Positions 35,110-42,101 of a DNA stretch of 42,204 nucleotides are shown piece after piece; the first letter of the stretch is position 1, and each line of letters starts with the position of its first letter. The stretch is from DASRAA01 sp036512955. Lineage in GTDB: Bacteria; Acidobacteriota; Terriglobia; Terriglobales; Acidobacteriaceae. Both the position numbers and the translations under genes were made by a program. Below the pieces are notes generated by a model that was not told the origin of the DNA, did not search any database, and saw nothing but the letters and a program-made list of their open reading frames with translations. The stretch spans positions 1 through 42,204 of the forward strand of contig DATBZX010000102.1 of assembly GCA_036512955.1 (NCBI GenBank), in the 5' to 3' direction.

Positions 35110-36000
35110 CTACCTTTTCTCCACGCGGGCAGGATCGCGCGGCAATGTCGACGCCAGGGCGAGTGCAGCTCCGGCGTAGAGCAAGGTGTCGGCGACGTAA
35201 TTGATCGCCTCATTGAACTCCGGCGCTGATCCGCGGGCGAGGATCAACATAGCCAGATATGGGAACAGAGTGAGGACGGTCATTAATGCGCCAATCGAGG
35301 CGGCGGCTATCCGAGGTTTTTTGTTCAGGGCCAAGGCAATTCCAGCGGCCAGCAGGACCACTCCCGCGAGGTAAGCCCATACGCTGGGGAAGGGAACCCA
35401 GGATGGCATCTTCAGCTCCAAAGGAACCCCTGGCGCAAAGTCGGGATGAAGAAAATGTTGTGCGCCATAAAAGATGGCAGCAATCGCTATGACCATACGC
35501 CCGAATAAAATCATCCATTTTGATAGCTGCGGCGACGAGGCGCGACTGTGCAGTCCGGCGAGAGCCCATGCGCCTGCGCAGAAAGAGAGATCTCGTAGCG
35601 CGTAGGTCCAACCGAATCGACCATGGGGATGCCTGAGCGCAGACGGCAGATAAATCATGCAGACAAATAGAAAGAACATCAATCCGAGCAGGGTGGACGA
35701 CAAGCGTACGAACTTCCTGAAAGTAAGACTAGTCGCTGCGGCGAGCAGCGCGCAGCCGATAAAATACGGCCAAAACCAGCGCGCCGGCATGTAAGACGGA
35801 ACCATACTCCCCACAAACTCGGGGCCGCGGAAATGCTCGGGTGCGAACACAGCGAGTGGAACGGCGATGAAGACAGCGCCCAAGGTCATGAGTTTGTCCC
35901 AGCCGCGAGCCGCACTGATCTCTTTGCGAAGTATGAAAACTCCGGCGACAAGATAGAAAATCCCGGCAAAACCCATCCAGAAATTTGTTGAGGAAAGCAT
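35110..36000 (-). CDS. membrane protein with two DoxX-like halves
   Basis: 296 residues, about eight helices. Two similar halves are visible: HFRGPEFVGSMVPSYMPARW with YFIGCALLAAATSL, and HFLHPDFAPGVPLELKMPSW with YLAGVVLLAAGIAL. The repeated HF-x2-P-x-F ... P-W/Y ... G-x2-LLAA pattern is that of DoxX-like membrane domains. A fused or duplicated DoxX-like protein of unknown function is the best reading. ATG 36000 starts MLSSTNFWMGFAGIFYLVAG. No ribosome binding site of note. Confidence 0.72.
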   Translation of the reverse strand: MLSSTNFWMGFAGIFYLVAGVFILRKEISAARGWDKLMTLGAVFIAVPLAVFAPEHFRGPEFVGSMVPSYMPARWFWPYFIGCALLAAATSLTFRKFVRLSSTLLGLMFFLFVCMIYLPSALRHPHGRFGWTYALRDLSFCAGAWALAGLHSRASSPQLSKWMILFGRMVIAIAAIFYGAQHFLHPDFAPGVPLELKMPSWVPFPSVWAYLAGVVLLAAGIALALNKKPRIAAASIGALMTVLTLFPYLAMLILARGSAPEFNEAINYVADTLLYAGAALALASTLPRDPARVEKR

Positions 36001-36231
36001 CAGAACCTCTTTGGCGAAGGTGCTGGGCGGAGATTATATCCCGGCTGGTGGCACACAATTGCCACATCGGGCAATCGTAGTGGCGTCTGCTATTAGGCAC
36101 GCGGAGAGGGGCTGGGGTCCGGCGAGACGGTGTGATATCGTGCCATCTTCGAGAACAACAAGGAAATTCCGGTCCGTTGAGATCGAGCGCCACTCTGCCC
36201 GTGAGACAGAAATTTGAGTTGGGGGAAATCG

Positions 36232-36975
36232 ATGCCTAGAACGTCACAGTCGTCCATGCATCCACTCTCGTATCGCAATCGTGTACCAAGAATCGCCTGC
36301 TTCAAGCTCGCCGAGACGCCGATGGGCGTGGACTTCGATGCCCTGATCGCCGCCATGCAGAAATTCGTCGACGACCATCTAGCGCCGGTCTGGGGCACGC
36401 CGGCCAAACTGGTGAAGTCCAAAGGCTTCCTGAAGGGCGCATGGGCCATAGCGTTTCTCGACAGTGAAAGGGACGCTTCCCTGGAGGGTTATCACGACGT
36501 GACTCCGGAGGGCCTGCCGATGTCGAAGGTGTTCGTCAAGAACATCCTGAAGCTAAAGGACCAGGTGAGCGTTGCTGCCTCGCACGAGTTGGCCGAGATG
36601 CTGATTGATCCGGCGGCGAACCTCTACTCCACGGGGCCCAAGAAGAACCGCCTGTATGACTACGAAGTGGCCGACCCGGTGGAAGAGCTGTTCTTCAAGG
36701 TGGACGGAATTCCCATGACGGACTTCGTGTATCCCTCGTACTTCGAGACCTTCCACAAGCGAGGATCGACCCGCTTCGACCACATGAATACTCTGGATAT
36801 GCCATTCCAACTGCACGAAGGCGGCTACCAGAGCTATTTCAGCGGCGGGAAAGAGAGGACGGCCTGGGGTTCGAAGACCAAGGAGGTCCGTTTTAAGCAA
36901 GAAGACCGCCGAGGACATCGCAGCAGCTTTCGACGCAAGACAAAAAGGAAAGTGTCGAAAGGTGTGGTTCGTTAG
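36232..36975 (+). CDS. putative metallopeptidase-like protein of unknown function
   Basis: 247 residues. ASHELAEMLIDPAANLY contains a His-Glu pair reminiscent of a zinc site (SHELxE), and the surrounding GIPMTDFVYPSYFE and YDYEVADPVEE motifs look conserved. I recall the SHELAEMLVDP protein type from many bacteria, usually labelled hypothetical. No signal peptide. The C-terminal 40 residues are strongly basic (KTKEVRFKQEDRRGHRSSFR). ATG 36232 is chosen because GGGGGA at 36221-36226 is well spaced; the TTG at 36214 is upstream of it. Enzyme activity is unproven. Confidence 0.7.
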   Translation: MPRTSQSSMHPLSYRNRVPRIACFKLAETPMGVDFDALIAAMQKFVDDHLAPVWGTPAKLVKSKGFLKGAWAIAFLDSERDASLEGYHDVTPEGLPMSKVFVKNILKLKDQVSVAASHELAEMLIDPAANLYSTGPKKNRLYDYEVADPVEELFFKVDGIPMTDFVYPSYFETFHKRGSTRFDHMNTLDMPFQLHEGGYQSYFSGGKERTAWGSKTKEVRFKQEDRRGHRSSFRRKTKRKVSKGVVR

Positions 36976-37174
36976 AGTTATGCGACAGCCCAGAGGGACT
37001 CCTCCTTGGGGCGCCAGCACCTCAACAAAAGCCATCAGCCTGATCCCGCTGCTATGATTCTCGGGTGACGCACATCGGAATTTCGTTCCATGAAATAGCG
37101 TCGCGTGCGGCTGCTGTCCTGTACCGCGGGTGCGGTGGAACAGTTCCTTATTCACGGTAAGAGGAGGATTCATC

Positions 37175-37423
37175 ATGAGCGATCGTGAAACCAACGGAGC
37201 ATTGATTGCTATTCTTGAGATTCTGAAACAAGAAGCAGAGTACCTGCAGCGCCAGCATGGATGGCTGATTGCGGTAGCAGAAACGATTGAGAAGCATCCG
37301 GAATTCGCGTCGCTCCTGAAGCAGCACCCATTCTACGATTCCAGCCCTCGTCCCTCCCTTCAAAAGGTTGCAGGGCTGACTGAGAAGATCGACGCGCTCA
37401 TTCAGCAGTTGAAACAGAAGTAA
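37175..37423 (+). CDS. small helical protein of unknown function
   Basis: 82 residues, two or three long helices (NGALIAILEILKQEAEYLQR, WLIAVAETIEKHPEF) with a coiled-coil-like end (LTEKIDALIQQLKQK). GAGGAGGA at 37161-37168 is ideally placed before ATG 37175, and an earlier in-frame start at 37130 is therefore rejected. No membrane segment. The family is not recognised. Confidence 0.72.
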   Translation: MSDRETNGALIAILEILKQEAEYLQRQHGWLIAVAETIEKHPEFASLLKQHPFYDSSPRPSLQKVAGLTEKIDALIQQLKQK

Positions 37424-37590
37424 GCGCCGGTGCCACCCCACCAGCCGAACCTTTGTGACCCAAGAGAAGCCCCGCCCTACCTCCGGTAGAACGGGGCACC
37501 CAAGTTGAGTTTTGCGTCGCCCGGGCCACCCGGCGATGACGTCACCGTTTTCACTTGCGCCATCCGCCTGCTCCAATCAGTGGCGAATGA

Positions 37591-38100
37591 TTACCACCAG
37601 CCCGCGACCATCGGATACATCGTAATAAGCACTACTGCAACCCAAAATAGAACAAACCCGAGGGACAGCAGCGTCATCATAAGCGTCACCGATGGCTTCA
37701 AGAGAACCGATTTCGAGTAAAGGTGATGGAGTTTACCCCGCTTTCGAAACTCAAGGCTTTGGCGTACGTCCTCCTGAACAGTTTCCCAGTCCGCCGAGAA
37801 GAGGTTCATATCCGATCGAAGTTCTCTCTCCGTCAGATTCAACCTATATTCCCACCGACTCTGCCAAAATTTGCTGCCCAGATTAACCGCAACCCATAAA
37901 GCGGCTACCACAAGTCCCAGAATGGCCAGGGGTAAACCGTATCGGCCGTCTTTTAACGAAAAGAATCCTGCGGCAATTGCCGTGGTCATGACCAGGAAAT
38001 AATTCGACCTCTGCCAAAACAGATTGATTTCTAGGTTTCGCGTCTCTCTTGCTACTCGATACGCCTCTAGTTTCAGGATTTCGTCGGGATTTTCACTCAT
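37591..38100 (-). CDS. RipA-like small membrane protein
   Basis: 169 residues. The N-terminal motif RNLEINLFWQRSNYFLVMTT and the YGLPLAILGLVVAALWVAVN, SKFWQSRWE and KPSVTLMMTLLSLGF segments match what I recall as the RipA family of octameric membrane proteins, related in layout to SLATT-type two-helix defence proteins. Three or four helices, a central amphipathic stretch and a charged loop. It lies downstream of the AIPR gene on the same strand, but a terminator separates them, so co-transcription is uncertain. Family call moderate. Confidence 0.65.
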   Translation of the reverse strand: MSENPDEILKLEAYRVARETRNLEINLFWQRSNYFLVMTTAIAAGFFSLKDGRYGLPLAILGLVVAALWVAVNLGSKFWQSRWEYRLNLTERELRSDMNLFSADWETVQEDVRQSLEFRKRGKLHHLYSKSVLLKPSVTLMMTLLSLGFVLFWVAVVLITMYPMVAGWW

Positions 38101-38169
38101 TCTGTTCGTTCACTCCCAGCCGAAGAGCCTTGCATAAACTTTCTTCGCGTTTGTCAGGCACAAGTAAAC

Positions 38170-38196
38170 GGCCACCGAGGAATATCCTCGATGGCC
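38170..38196 (-). terminator. terminator after the AIPR gene
   Basis: GGCCACCGAGGA (38170-38181) pairs with TCCTCGATGGCC (38185-38196) apart from one G-T/A-C wobble position. On the minus strand the stem is followed by GTTTACTTG. It lies 42 nt past the AIPR stop. Confidence 0.6.
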
Positions 38197-38237
38197 TCTG
38201 TAACATCAGCAATAACAAAAGGGCTCCAGGTTAAGGT

Positions 38238-39482
38238 TCATACCTTTACCTTTTCCTTCGATTCCTCCATGTCACGCATGACCTCTGCGATGGTGCCCGG
38301 ATAGATGCGCAGTGCATCGTATGCGCCGGCAGAGCGCCCCATTTGCATCGGATCGCTATCAACGCTGCGAAACTGTGTGACTGCCTTTGCAATCATCTCG
38401 GTGGGCTTGAAGAGATCTGGCTTCGAGACTACCCACTTACTCGGTGCCTTCTCGACGACGAACTCGCTCATCGCTCCGACAAGCGGAAATACCAAGCCTG
38501 GCGAGACCCAGACGATCTTTCCCGCTTTGTCACGACGGCAAGCACGACCGCCCTTCTTTGTTTCCTCCCAAACGTGATGCCCATTCCAGCCCTCATGCCG
38601 CTCCCAGTACTCGTACTCCGCGATGGCATAAGGAGCCATCTCAATAGTAAATTGATACTTTCGGCGAGCAGCCTCAGCGCCCGGATACACGGGGTCTTCG
38701 ACCTTGTCTTTTAGCTCGTACCATTCCGAGAAGTCGGTTAAACACTGCTCAGGATTCTTGTACGGCCGCAGCTTCTCTGCGGCGGATTCACTTCCGGAAA
38801 TAGCGGAAGGCATCAACAAGCGAGTGTATTGTAAGATTTTTCGAGTGTCGTAAACATTCTCGTCAGTTTCCTTTTTCCGGATCTGAATCTCGGGTCGTAC
38901 TTTCTTGATGCTCGCCTCAAGCTCATCCAAGTGACCACGGGCTCCGGCCTGTGAAATCGATTTCACAGGGGTTGCTGTGTTTCTCGCGATCGCCGTCTCG
39001 ACCACCTCGCCTAAGTCGGGGTCGACGATAAACTCAGCGCGCACGTAGAACGGTGGATCTTCCGAGCCGTTCGGGAGCTGGTCTCCATACGTTTCCTGCA
39101 CCCATTTGCGAATCTCACCCTGAGATTGAGCCCCGTTCAAGATACTTGGGTCAGTCAACCTGATTAATTTCTTATTGTCGTCGACCTCGATGTGCGTGGC
39201 GCCCACCACGAACCCGCTGTTGCGAGTTATGAATCGCTGCGGCTCAGTCTGGATGGTCCCCCGGATTGCGTCATGAACGCGATTCCGCTTCTTTGGATTG
39301 TATTCAGCGAGGTAGGCACGAAGGTTCTCTCTTGTATCCAGCTTCAGAATTTCGAAAGCAGAGAGGTTGCCGACAAACGATTTGACCCCGGTTAACGTCT
39401 CGTCAGGGCTGGTGGTGTTACGGAGGAGTTGATAGGACAGTTGCACACTCGAGGGTGTGTGCGACCCGACAGCGTTAGCCAT
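38238..39482 (-). CDS. AIPR-family (abortive infection phage resistance) protein
   Basis: 414 residues. RNSGFVVGATHIEVDDNKKL, LTDPSILNGAQSQGEIRKW and VVETAIARNTATPVKS follow the AIPR (PF10592) order of motifs, in which an I-x-NGxQ-T/S segment is central. AIPR proteins come from an abortive-infection phage-resistance locus, but their biochemical action is not settled. This one is shorter than many, and the C-terminal third has no recognised motif. Start ATG 39482 is preceded by AGAGGA. It lies just downstream of a duplicated rRNA terminator and has its own candidate promoter (39558-39586). Sample lines have lower G+C than the housekeeping genes. Confidence 0.78.
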   Translation of the reverse strand: MANAVGSHTPSSVQLSYQLLRNTTSPDETLTGVKSFVGNLSAFEILKLDTRENLRAYLAEYNPKKRNRVHDAIRGTIQTEPQRFITRNSGFVVGATHIEVDDNKKLIRLTDPSILNGAQSQGEIRKWVQETYGDQLPNGSEDPPFYVRAEFIVDPDLGEVVETAIARNTATPVKSISQAGARGHLDELEASIKKVRPEIQIRKKETDENVYDTRKILQYTRLLMPSAISGSESAAEKLRPYKNPEQCLTDFSEWYELKDKVEDPVYPGAEAARRKYQFTIEMAPYAIAEYEYWERHEGWNGHHVWEETKKGGRACRRDKAGKIVWVSPGLVFPLVGAMSEFVVEKAPSKWVVSKPDLFKPTEMIAKAVTQFRSVDSDPMQMGRSAGAYDALRIYPGTIAEVMRDMEESKEKVKV

Positions 39483-39557
39483 TGTAAGTTTCCTCTGAGT
39501 CGCTGTCTCTTGGGAGGAACCGCATCAGCGATTCTCCACGACAGACGACTGAACGTA

Positions 39558-39586
39558 GGATAGTACCCAAGCGATTTCGGCGTCAA
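39558..39586 (-). promoter_or_regulatory. candidate promoter of the AIPR gene
   Basis: On the minus strand TTGACG (complement of 39581-39586) is followed after 17 bp by CTATCC (complement of 39558-39563). It begins 10 bp past the duplicated rRNA-terminator repeat. The -10 box is a weak match. Confidence 0.4.
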
Positions 39587-39596
39587 GTGAGATTTT

Positions 39597-39652
39597 GGCG
39601 CAAAAGGAAACGGCCCCATGTTTTGACATGAGGCCGTTATTTATGTCGGCGA
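39597..39652 (-). repeat. second copy of the rRNA operon terminator repeat (copy A)
   Basis: The 56 bp GGCGCAAAAGGAAACGGCCC ... TTATGTCGGCGA matches 41595-41651 at nearly every base, with one indel and a few changes in the hairpin loop. It contains the intact terminator stem AACGGCC...CATGT / ACATG...GGCCGTT at 39609-39638 and the first 8 bases of the 5S 3' end. Confidence 0.9.
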
Positions 39653-39836
39653 GGACGAAGAACAGTTGTCGGTGGGCAGTGGTCGGTTGTCAGAAAAAGC
39701 AGATCCCTCGGTCGCCGCGGCGACCTCGTGATGACAAACGAGAAAATACGCTCGACGCGGCGCTAAAGCACCGCTCTTCCACCTATGGAGCCGCTTTGCG
39801 GCACGACTGGAGTCGTCTGCGGTAAAATCACCGGCA
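39645..39836 (-). pseudogene. 5S rRNA remnant with its core replaced
   Basis: Both ends of 5S are present: GTCGGCGA at 39645-39652 (3' strand of helix I) and CGGTAAAATCACCGGC at 39820-39835 (5' end, 16 of 16 identical to the intact gene at 41744-41759). The roughly 93 bp between them in the true gene are replaced by about 167 bp of unrelated sequence containing GTGGTCGGTTGTCAG phrases and a CTAAAG hairpin (39757-39780). It cannot be a functional 5S. Confidence 0.7.
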
Positions 39837-39914
39837 TCATTGATGTGGCCCGGATGCGGCGAAGTCTAATCTGCCAACTTCCCCTGCCCAGACTAAGAGA
39901 ATAAGGACAACATA

Positions 39915-40595
39915 ATGAAATCGATCGCGGCCGGTACAGCCGGTGTCAGTCTGGTGGTGCTGCTTTTTGCAGCGGCTTGCTATGCCGACAGCGGCTCGTC
40001 CGCGTCCGACTCAAACATTACAGATGCCATGGTGCCGGCGCTGTTTCTCATTCTCGTCCTGGTGCCGCTTCTGCTTTTCATTGTCCGGCGATTGATGATC
40101 CGGCAGGTCACCCAGCAGATGATGGCTGCCTCGCCTGAGCAGGAGGCTGTGATCATCGAGGAATTACAGGCGCCCGAGGAAGACGCCGGCATCCTGCCTC
40201 AGATTTCTCTCGACGAAGCCGATCTGACAACCAACGAGATGTCGGAGCTGTGCCGGCGGCGGGAGCAATCCGAGCAGCGACTCTTTCGCCAAACCGCACT
40301 GGCTGACCTTGGCATCGCCGTGGTGTACGCCGTGGTGGCGGCGGCGACCCGAAACGTTCCGTTATTCCTGGTGGGCCTGGGCTTCTTCCTGTTCACCGTT
40401 ATGCGTTACCTGCTGCATCGTAAACGGTTCCGGGCCTTCGACCTGTCCCGCTCGCGAAAGCGCCAGCGGTTCTACCAGAGGATGGCGCGGGTACGCCGGA
40501 TCATCTTCTTCCTGCTTTCCCGGGCACTGGCGCCTCGGTCTCAAACGTGGAGTACGCGCCCGAGGTCTTGCGTGGGATCTTCGGGCTCCGTATGA
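39915..40595 (+). CDS. membrane protein of unknown function, first gene of a pair
   Basis: 226 residues. N-terminal signal or anchor (SLVVLLFAAACYADS, with a partial lipobox AAAC), a second helix (about 37-57), an acidic loop (EEDAGILPQISLDEADL) and then two more helices near residues 130-175. A basic region RSRKRQRFYQRMARVRRI follows. The last 25 residues look like frameshifted sequence. Another frame across 40517-40592 reads ASVSNVEYAPEVLRGIFGL and continues into the next gene, so the two may be one broken gene or a coupled pair. Start ATG 39915 has AAGGAC upstream. Family not recognised. Confidence 0.6.
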   Translation: MKSIAAGTAGVSLVVLLFAAACYADSGSSASDSNITDAMVPALFLILVLVPLLLFIVRRLMIRQVTQQMMAASPEQEAVIIEELQAPEEDAGILPQISLDEADLTTNEMSELCRRREQSEQRLFRQTALADLGIAVVYAVVAAATRNVPLFLVGLGFFLFTVMRYLLHRKRFRAFDLSRSRKRQRFYQRMARVRRIIFFLLSRALAPRSQTWSTRPRSCVGSSGSV

Positions 40596-41569
40596 GGCTG
40601 GTGCTCTCGGTCGCGATGATTGCGGGCACGGCGATCGGCGGCATTCTCGTCCTGCCAGATCAAGGGCTGGTCGGCGTGTCCCTGTTCTTCGTTGCCGCGC
40701 TGCACGCCGGCGTTTTTGCGGTGCTCGCGCTGAGGATGCGCGAGATCCCGGGTATCAAGCTGCTGATCCTGCGGGTATTCAACATTGACGCGACATCGTC
40801 GTTCACCTTCAGCGGGCTGATGGGATACTGGCGTCATTTCGGCAATTACTTCACGGTCGTGGATGCATCCTTGCTCAGACAGGATTATGCGCACCGCAAG
40901 TGGTCGGACGCGTTTTTGATTTTGTCTTCCTACGTCGTGCTGTTGCTGCCATCAACTAGCATCATGGCTCGTTATCACCTCGATCGCGGCCCGCTAGGCT
41001 GGTTTTGGTGCTGCCTGGTCGTGATTGTGCTGGCTTTGCTGCCTGCGTGGGCCTTTCTTGCGATTGAAAGGCGCCGCATCGCCGGACGCTTCGTGCGCAA
41101 CCGCGAGCAACTGCTGGGGGAGTTGCAGCAACTCAAACGTTACCCCCGGCATCTGGATCTGAGCTTCCAACATATACAAGCCAATTGCCATGACAATACA
41201 TGGTTCATGGCGGTCGTAGAGTTCGCGAGATGCGCCGATGTCGTGTTGATGGACCTTCGCGGCTACTCGGACCAACGCAAGGGCTGTCAGAAAGAAGTGG
41301 ACTTCCTGTTCGATGTAGTGCCGGTAGAGCGCCTTCTCTTCGTGGTTGACACTGCCACTGACTCGGGCCTGGTTCAGGCCATGCTGGTGGAGCGCTGGCG
41401 GCATCTGCGGCACACGTCACCCAACTTGCGACTAACCGCTCCGGTGATCCACGTGTACCTGGCTCGGGACAATGACGAGCGCGATATGCAAGCCCTGCTC
41501 GACAGGCTGATCGCGACCGCGGAGGATCCGACGGAGGCCCGCCTCTCGACCCTTGCTAAGGTTACTTAG
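40592..41569 (+). CDS. multi-TM protein with a conserved soluble C-terminal domain, unknown function
   Basis: 325 residues from ATG 40592, which overlaps the previous stop (ATGA, 40592-40595). An alternative GTG 40547 adds EYAPEVLRGIFGLR. Helices occupy about residues 3-50 and 125-170. Between them lies LLILRVFNIDATSSFTFSGL with YWRHFGNYFTVVDASLLR. The soluble C-terminal part (about residues 185-325) contains VVLMDLRGYSDQRKGCQKEV, FLFDVVPVERLLFVVD and SPNLRLTAPVIHVYL. I recall this domain from unnamed membrane proteins, but not with a function. The strand-helix layout with the YS...GC...E pattern is loosely TIR-like, which is speculation. Confidence 0.65.
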   Translation: MRLVLSVAMIAGTAIGGILVLPDQGLVGVSLFFVAALHAGVFAVLALRMREIPGIKLLILRVFNIDATSSFTFSGLMGYWRHFGNYFTVVDASLLRQDYAHRKWSDAFLILSSYVVLLLPSTSIMARYHLDRGPLGWFWCCLVVIVLALLPAWAFLAIERRRIAGRFVRNREQLLGELQQLKRYPRHLDLSFQHIQANCHDNTWFMAVVEFARCADVVLMDLRGYSDQRKGCQKEVDFLFDVVPVERLLFVVDTATDSGLVQAMLVERWRHLRHTSPNLRLTAPVIHVYLARDNDERDMQALLDRLIATAEDPTEARLSTLAKVT

Positions 41570-41594
41570 GCGTCGATGCGTAGGGGTGTATCTC

Positions 41595-41651
41595 GGCGCA
41601 AAAGGAAACGGCCCCATGTTGTTCACATGAGGCCGTTATTTATGTCGGCGA
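41595..41651 (-). repeat. rRNA operon terminator repeat (copy B)
   Basis: 57-bp partner of the copy at 39597-39652. It overlaps the 3' end of the intact 5S gene. Confidence 0.9.
41599..41637 (-). terminator. terminator of the rRNA operon
   Basis: On the minus strand AACGGCC..CATGT pairs with ACATG..GGCCGTT (41607-41637), followed by TTTCCTTTT. It directly follows 5S, as expected for an rRNA operon terminator. Confidence 0.9.
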
Positions 41652-41759
41652 CGACCTACTCTCCCACACACTTTCGCGTGCAGTACAATCGGCCCTGCGG
41701 GGCTTGACTTCCGTGTTCGGGATGGGAACGGGTATTTCCCCCACGGTAAAATCACCGGC
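41645..41759 (-). rRNA. rrf: 5S ribosomal RNA
   Basis: Read on the minus strand, this has the conserved TTCCCATCCCGAACACGGAA block near the middle of the 5' half and GTGGGAGAGTAGG near the 3' end. Helix I can form between GCCGGTGA at the 5' end and TCGCCGAC at the 3' end. Length is about 115 nt. It is the last gene of the rRNA operon, 342 nt after 23S. Ends are estimated from helix I and could shift by a few bases. Confidence 0.93.
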
Positions 41760-42101
41760 TTCGTGGACGTGGGAGCGATGGATTGCGCCGCTCGGTCCCT
41801 CAGCGTGGGATGCACGCAGGACCTGTTACGTCGATCTTGGAAAGAACATTCGCCTGGAGCCGGGGCTAAAGCCCCGAATCATGATGGTGACCGGTGACGC
41901 GGACCTAAAGGTCCGCTCTACCAGTTGATACAGATCCGAGGATCCGATCTACCGGCTAAAGCAGACTCAAGAGTCCGCTTTATCACCGCCACGCATCATG
42001 CGGGCGATCTCTCACAACTGAATAGCATCAGGAATACAGGACTGGATCTCCGTCGAGATCCGTACACGCTGGCAGGTTCGCCAGGTGCGCCAAGTAAATT
42101 T
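41760..42101 (-). other. long 23S-5S spacer
   Basis: 342 bp without a gene or tRNA. It holds three CTAAAG-type hairpins, a GGATCTCCGTCGAGATCC hairpin at 42045-42062, and an unremarkable remainder. A 23S-5S spacer is usually under about 150 bp, so this one is long. It probably folds as part of the precursor processing stems. Confidence 0.7.
41861..41981. repeat. three CTAAAG hairpins in the 23S-5S spacer
   Basis: CGGGGCTAAAGCCCCG at 41861-41876, GCGGACCTAAAGGTCCGC at 41899-41916, and the imperfect CTAAAGCAGACTC/GAGTCCGCTTTA at 41955-41982. Stem sequences differ, but the CTAAAG centre and the CGCTCTACCA-like tail are shared with the hairpins at 12654-12706 and 39757-39780. Confidence 0.75.

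Noticed and set aside
37468..37500. Terminator after the 82-residue helical protein gene
   Set aside because: GCCCCG and CGGGGC can pair, but the loop is long, the stem is short and no T-run follows on either strand.
41760..42101. A tRNA gene in the 23S-5S spacer
   Set aside because: The hairpins do not assemble into a cloverleaf and there is no TTCRANTC T-loop motif.
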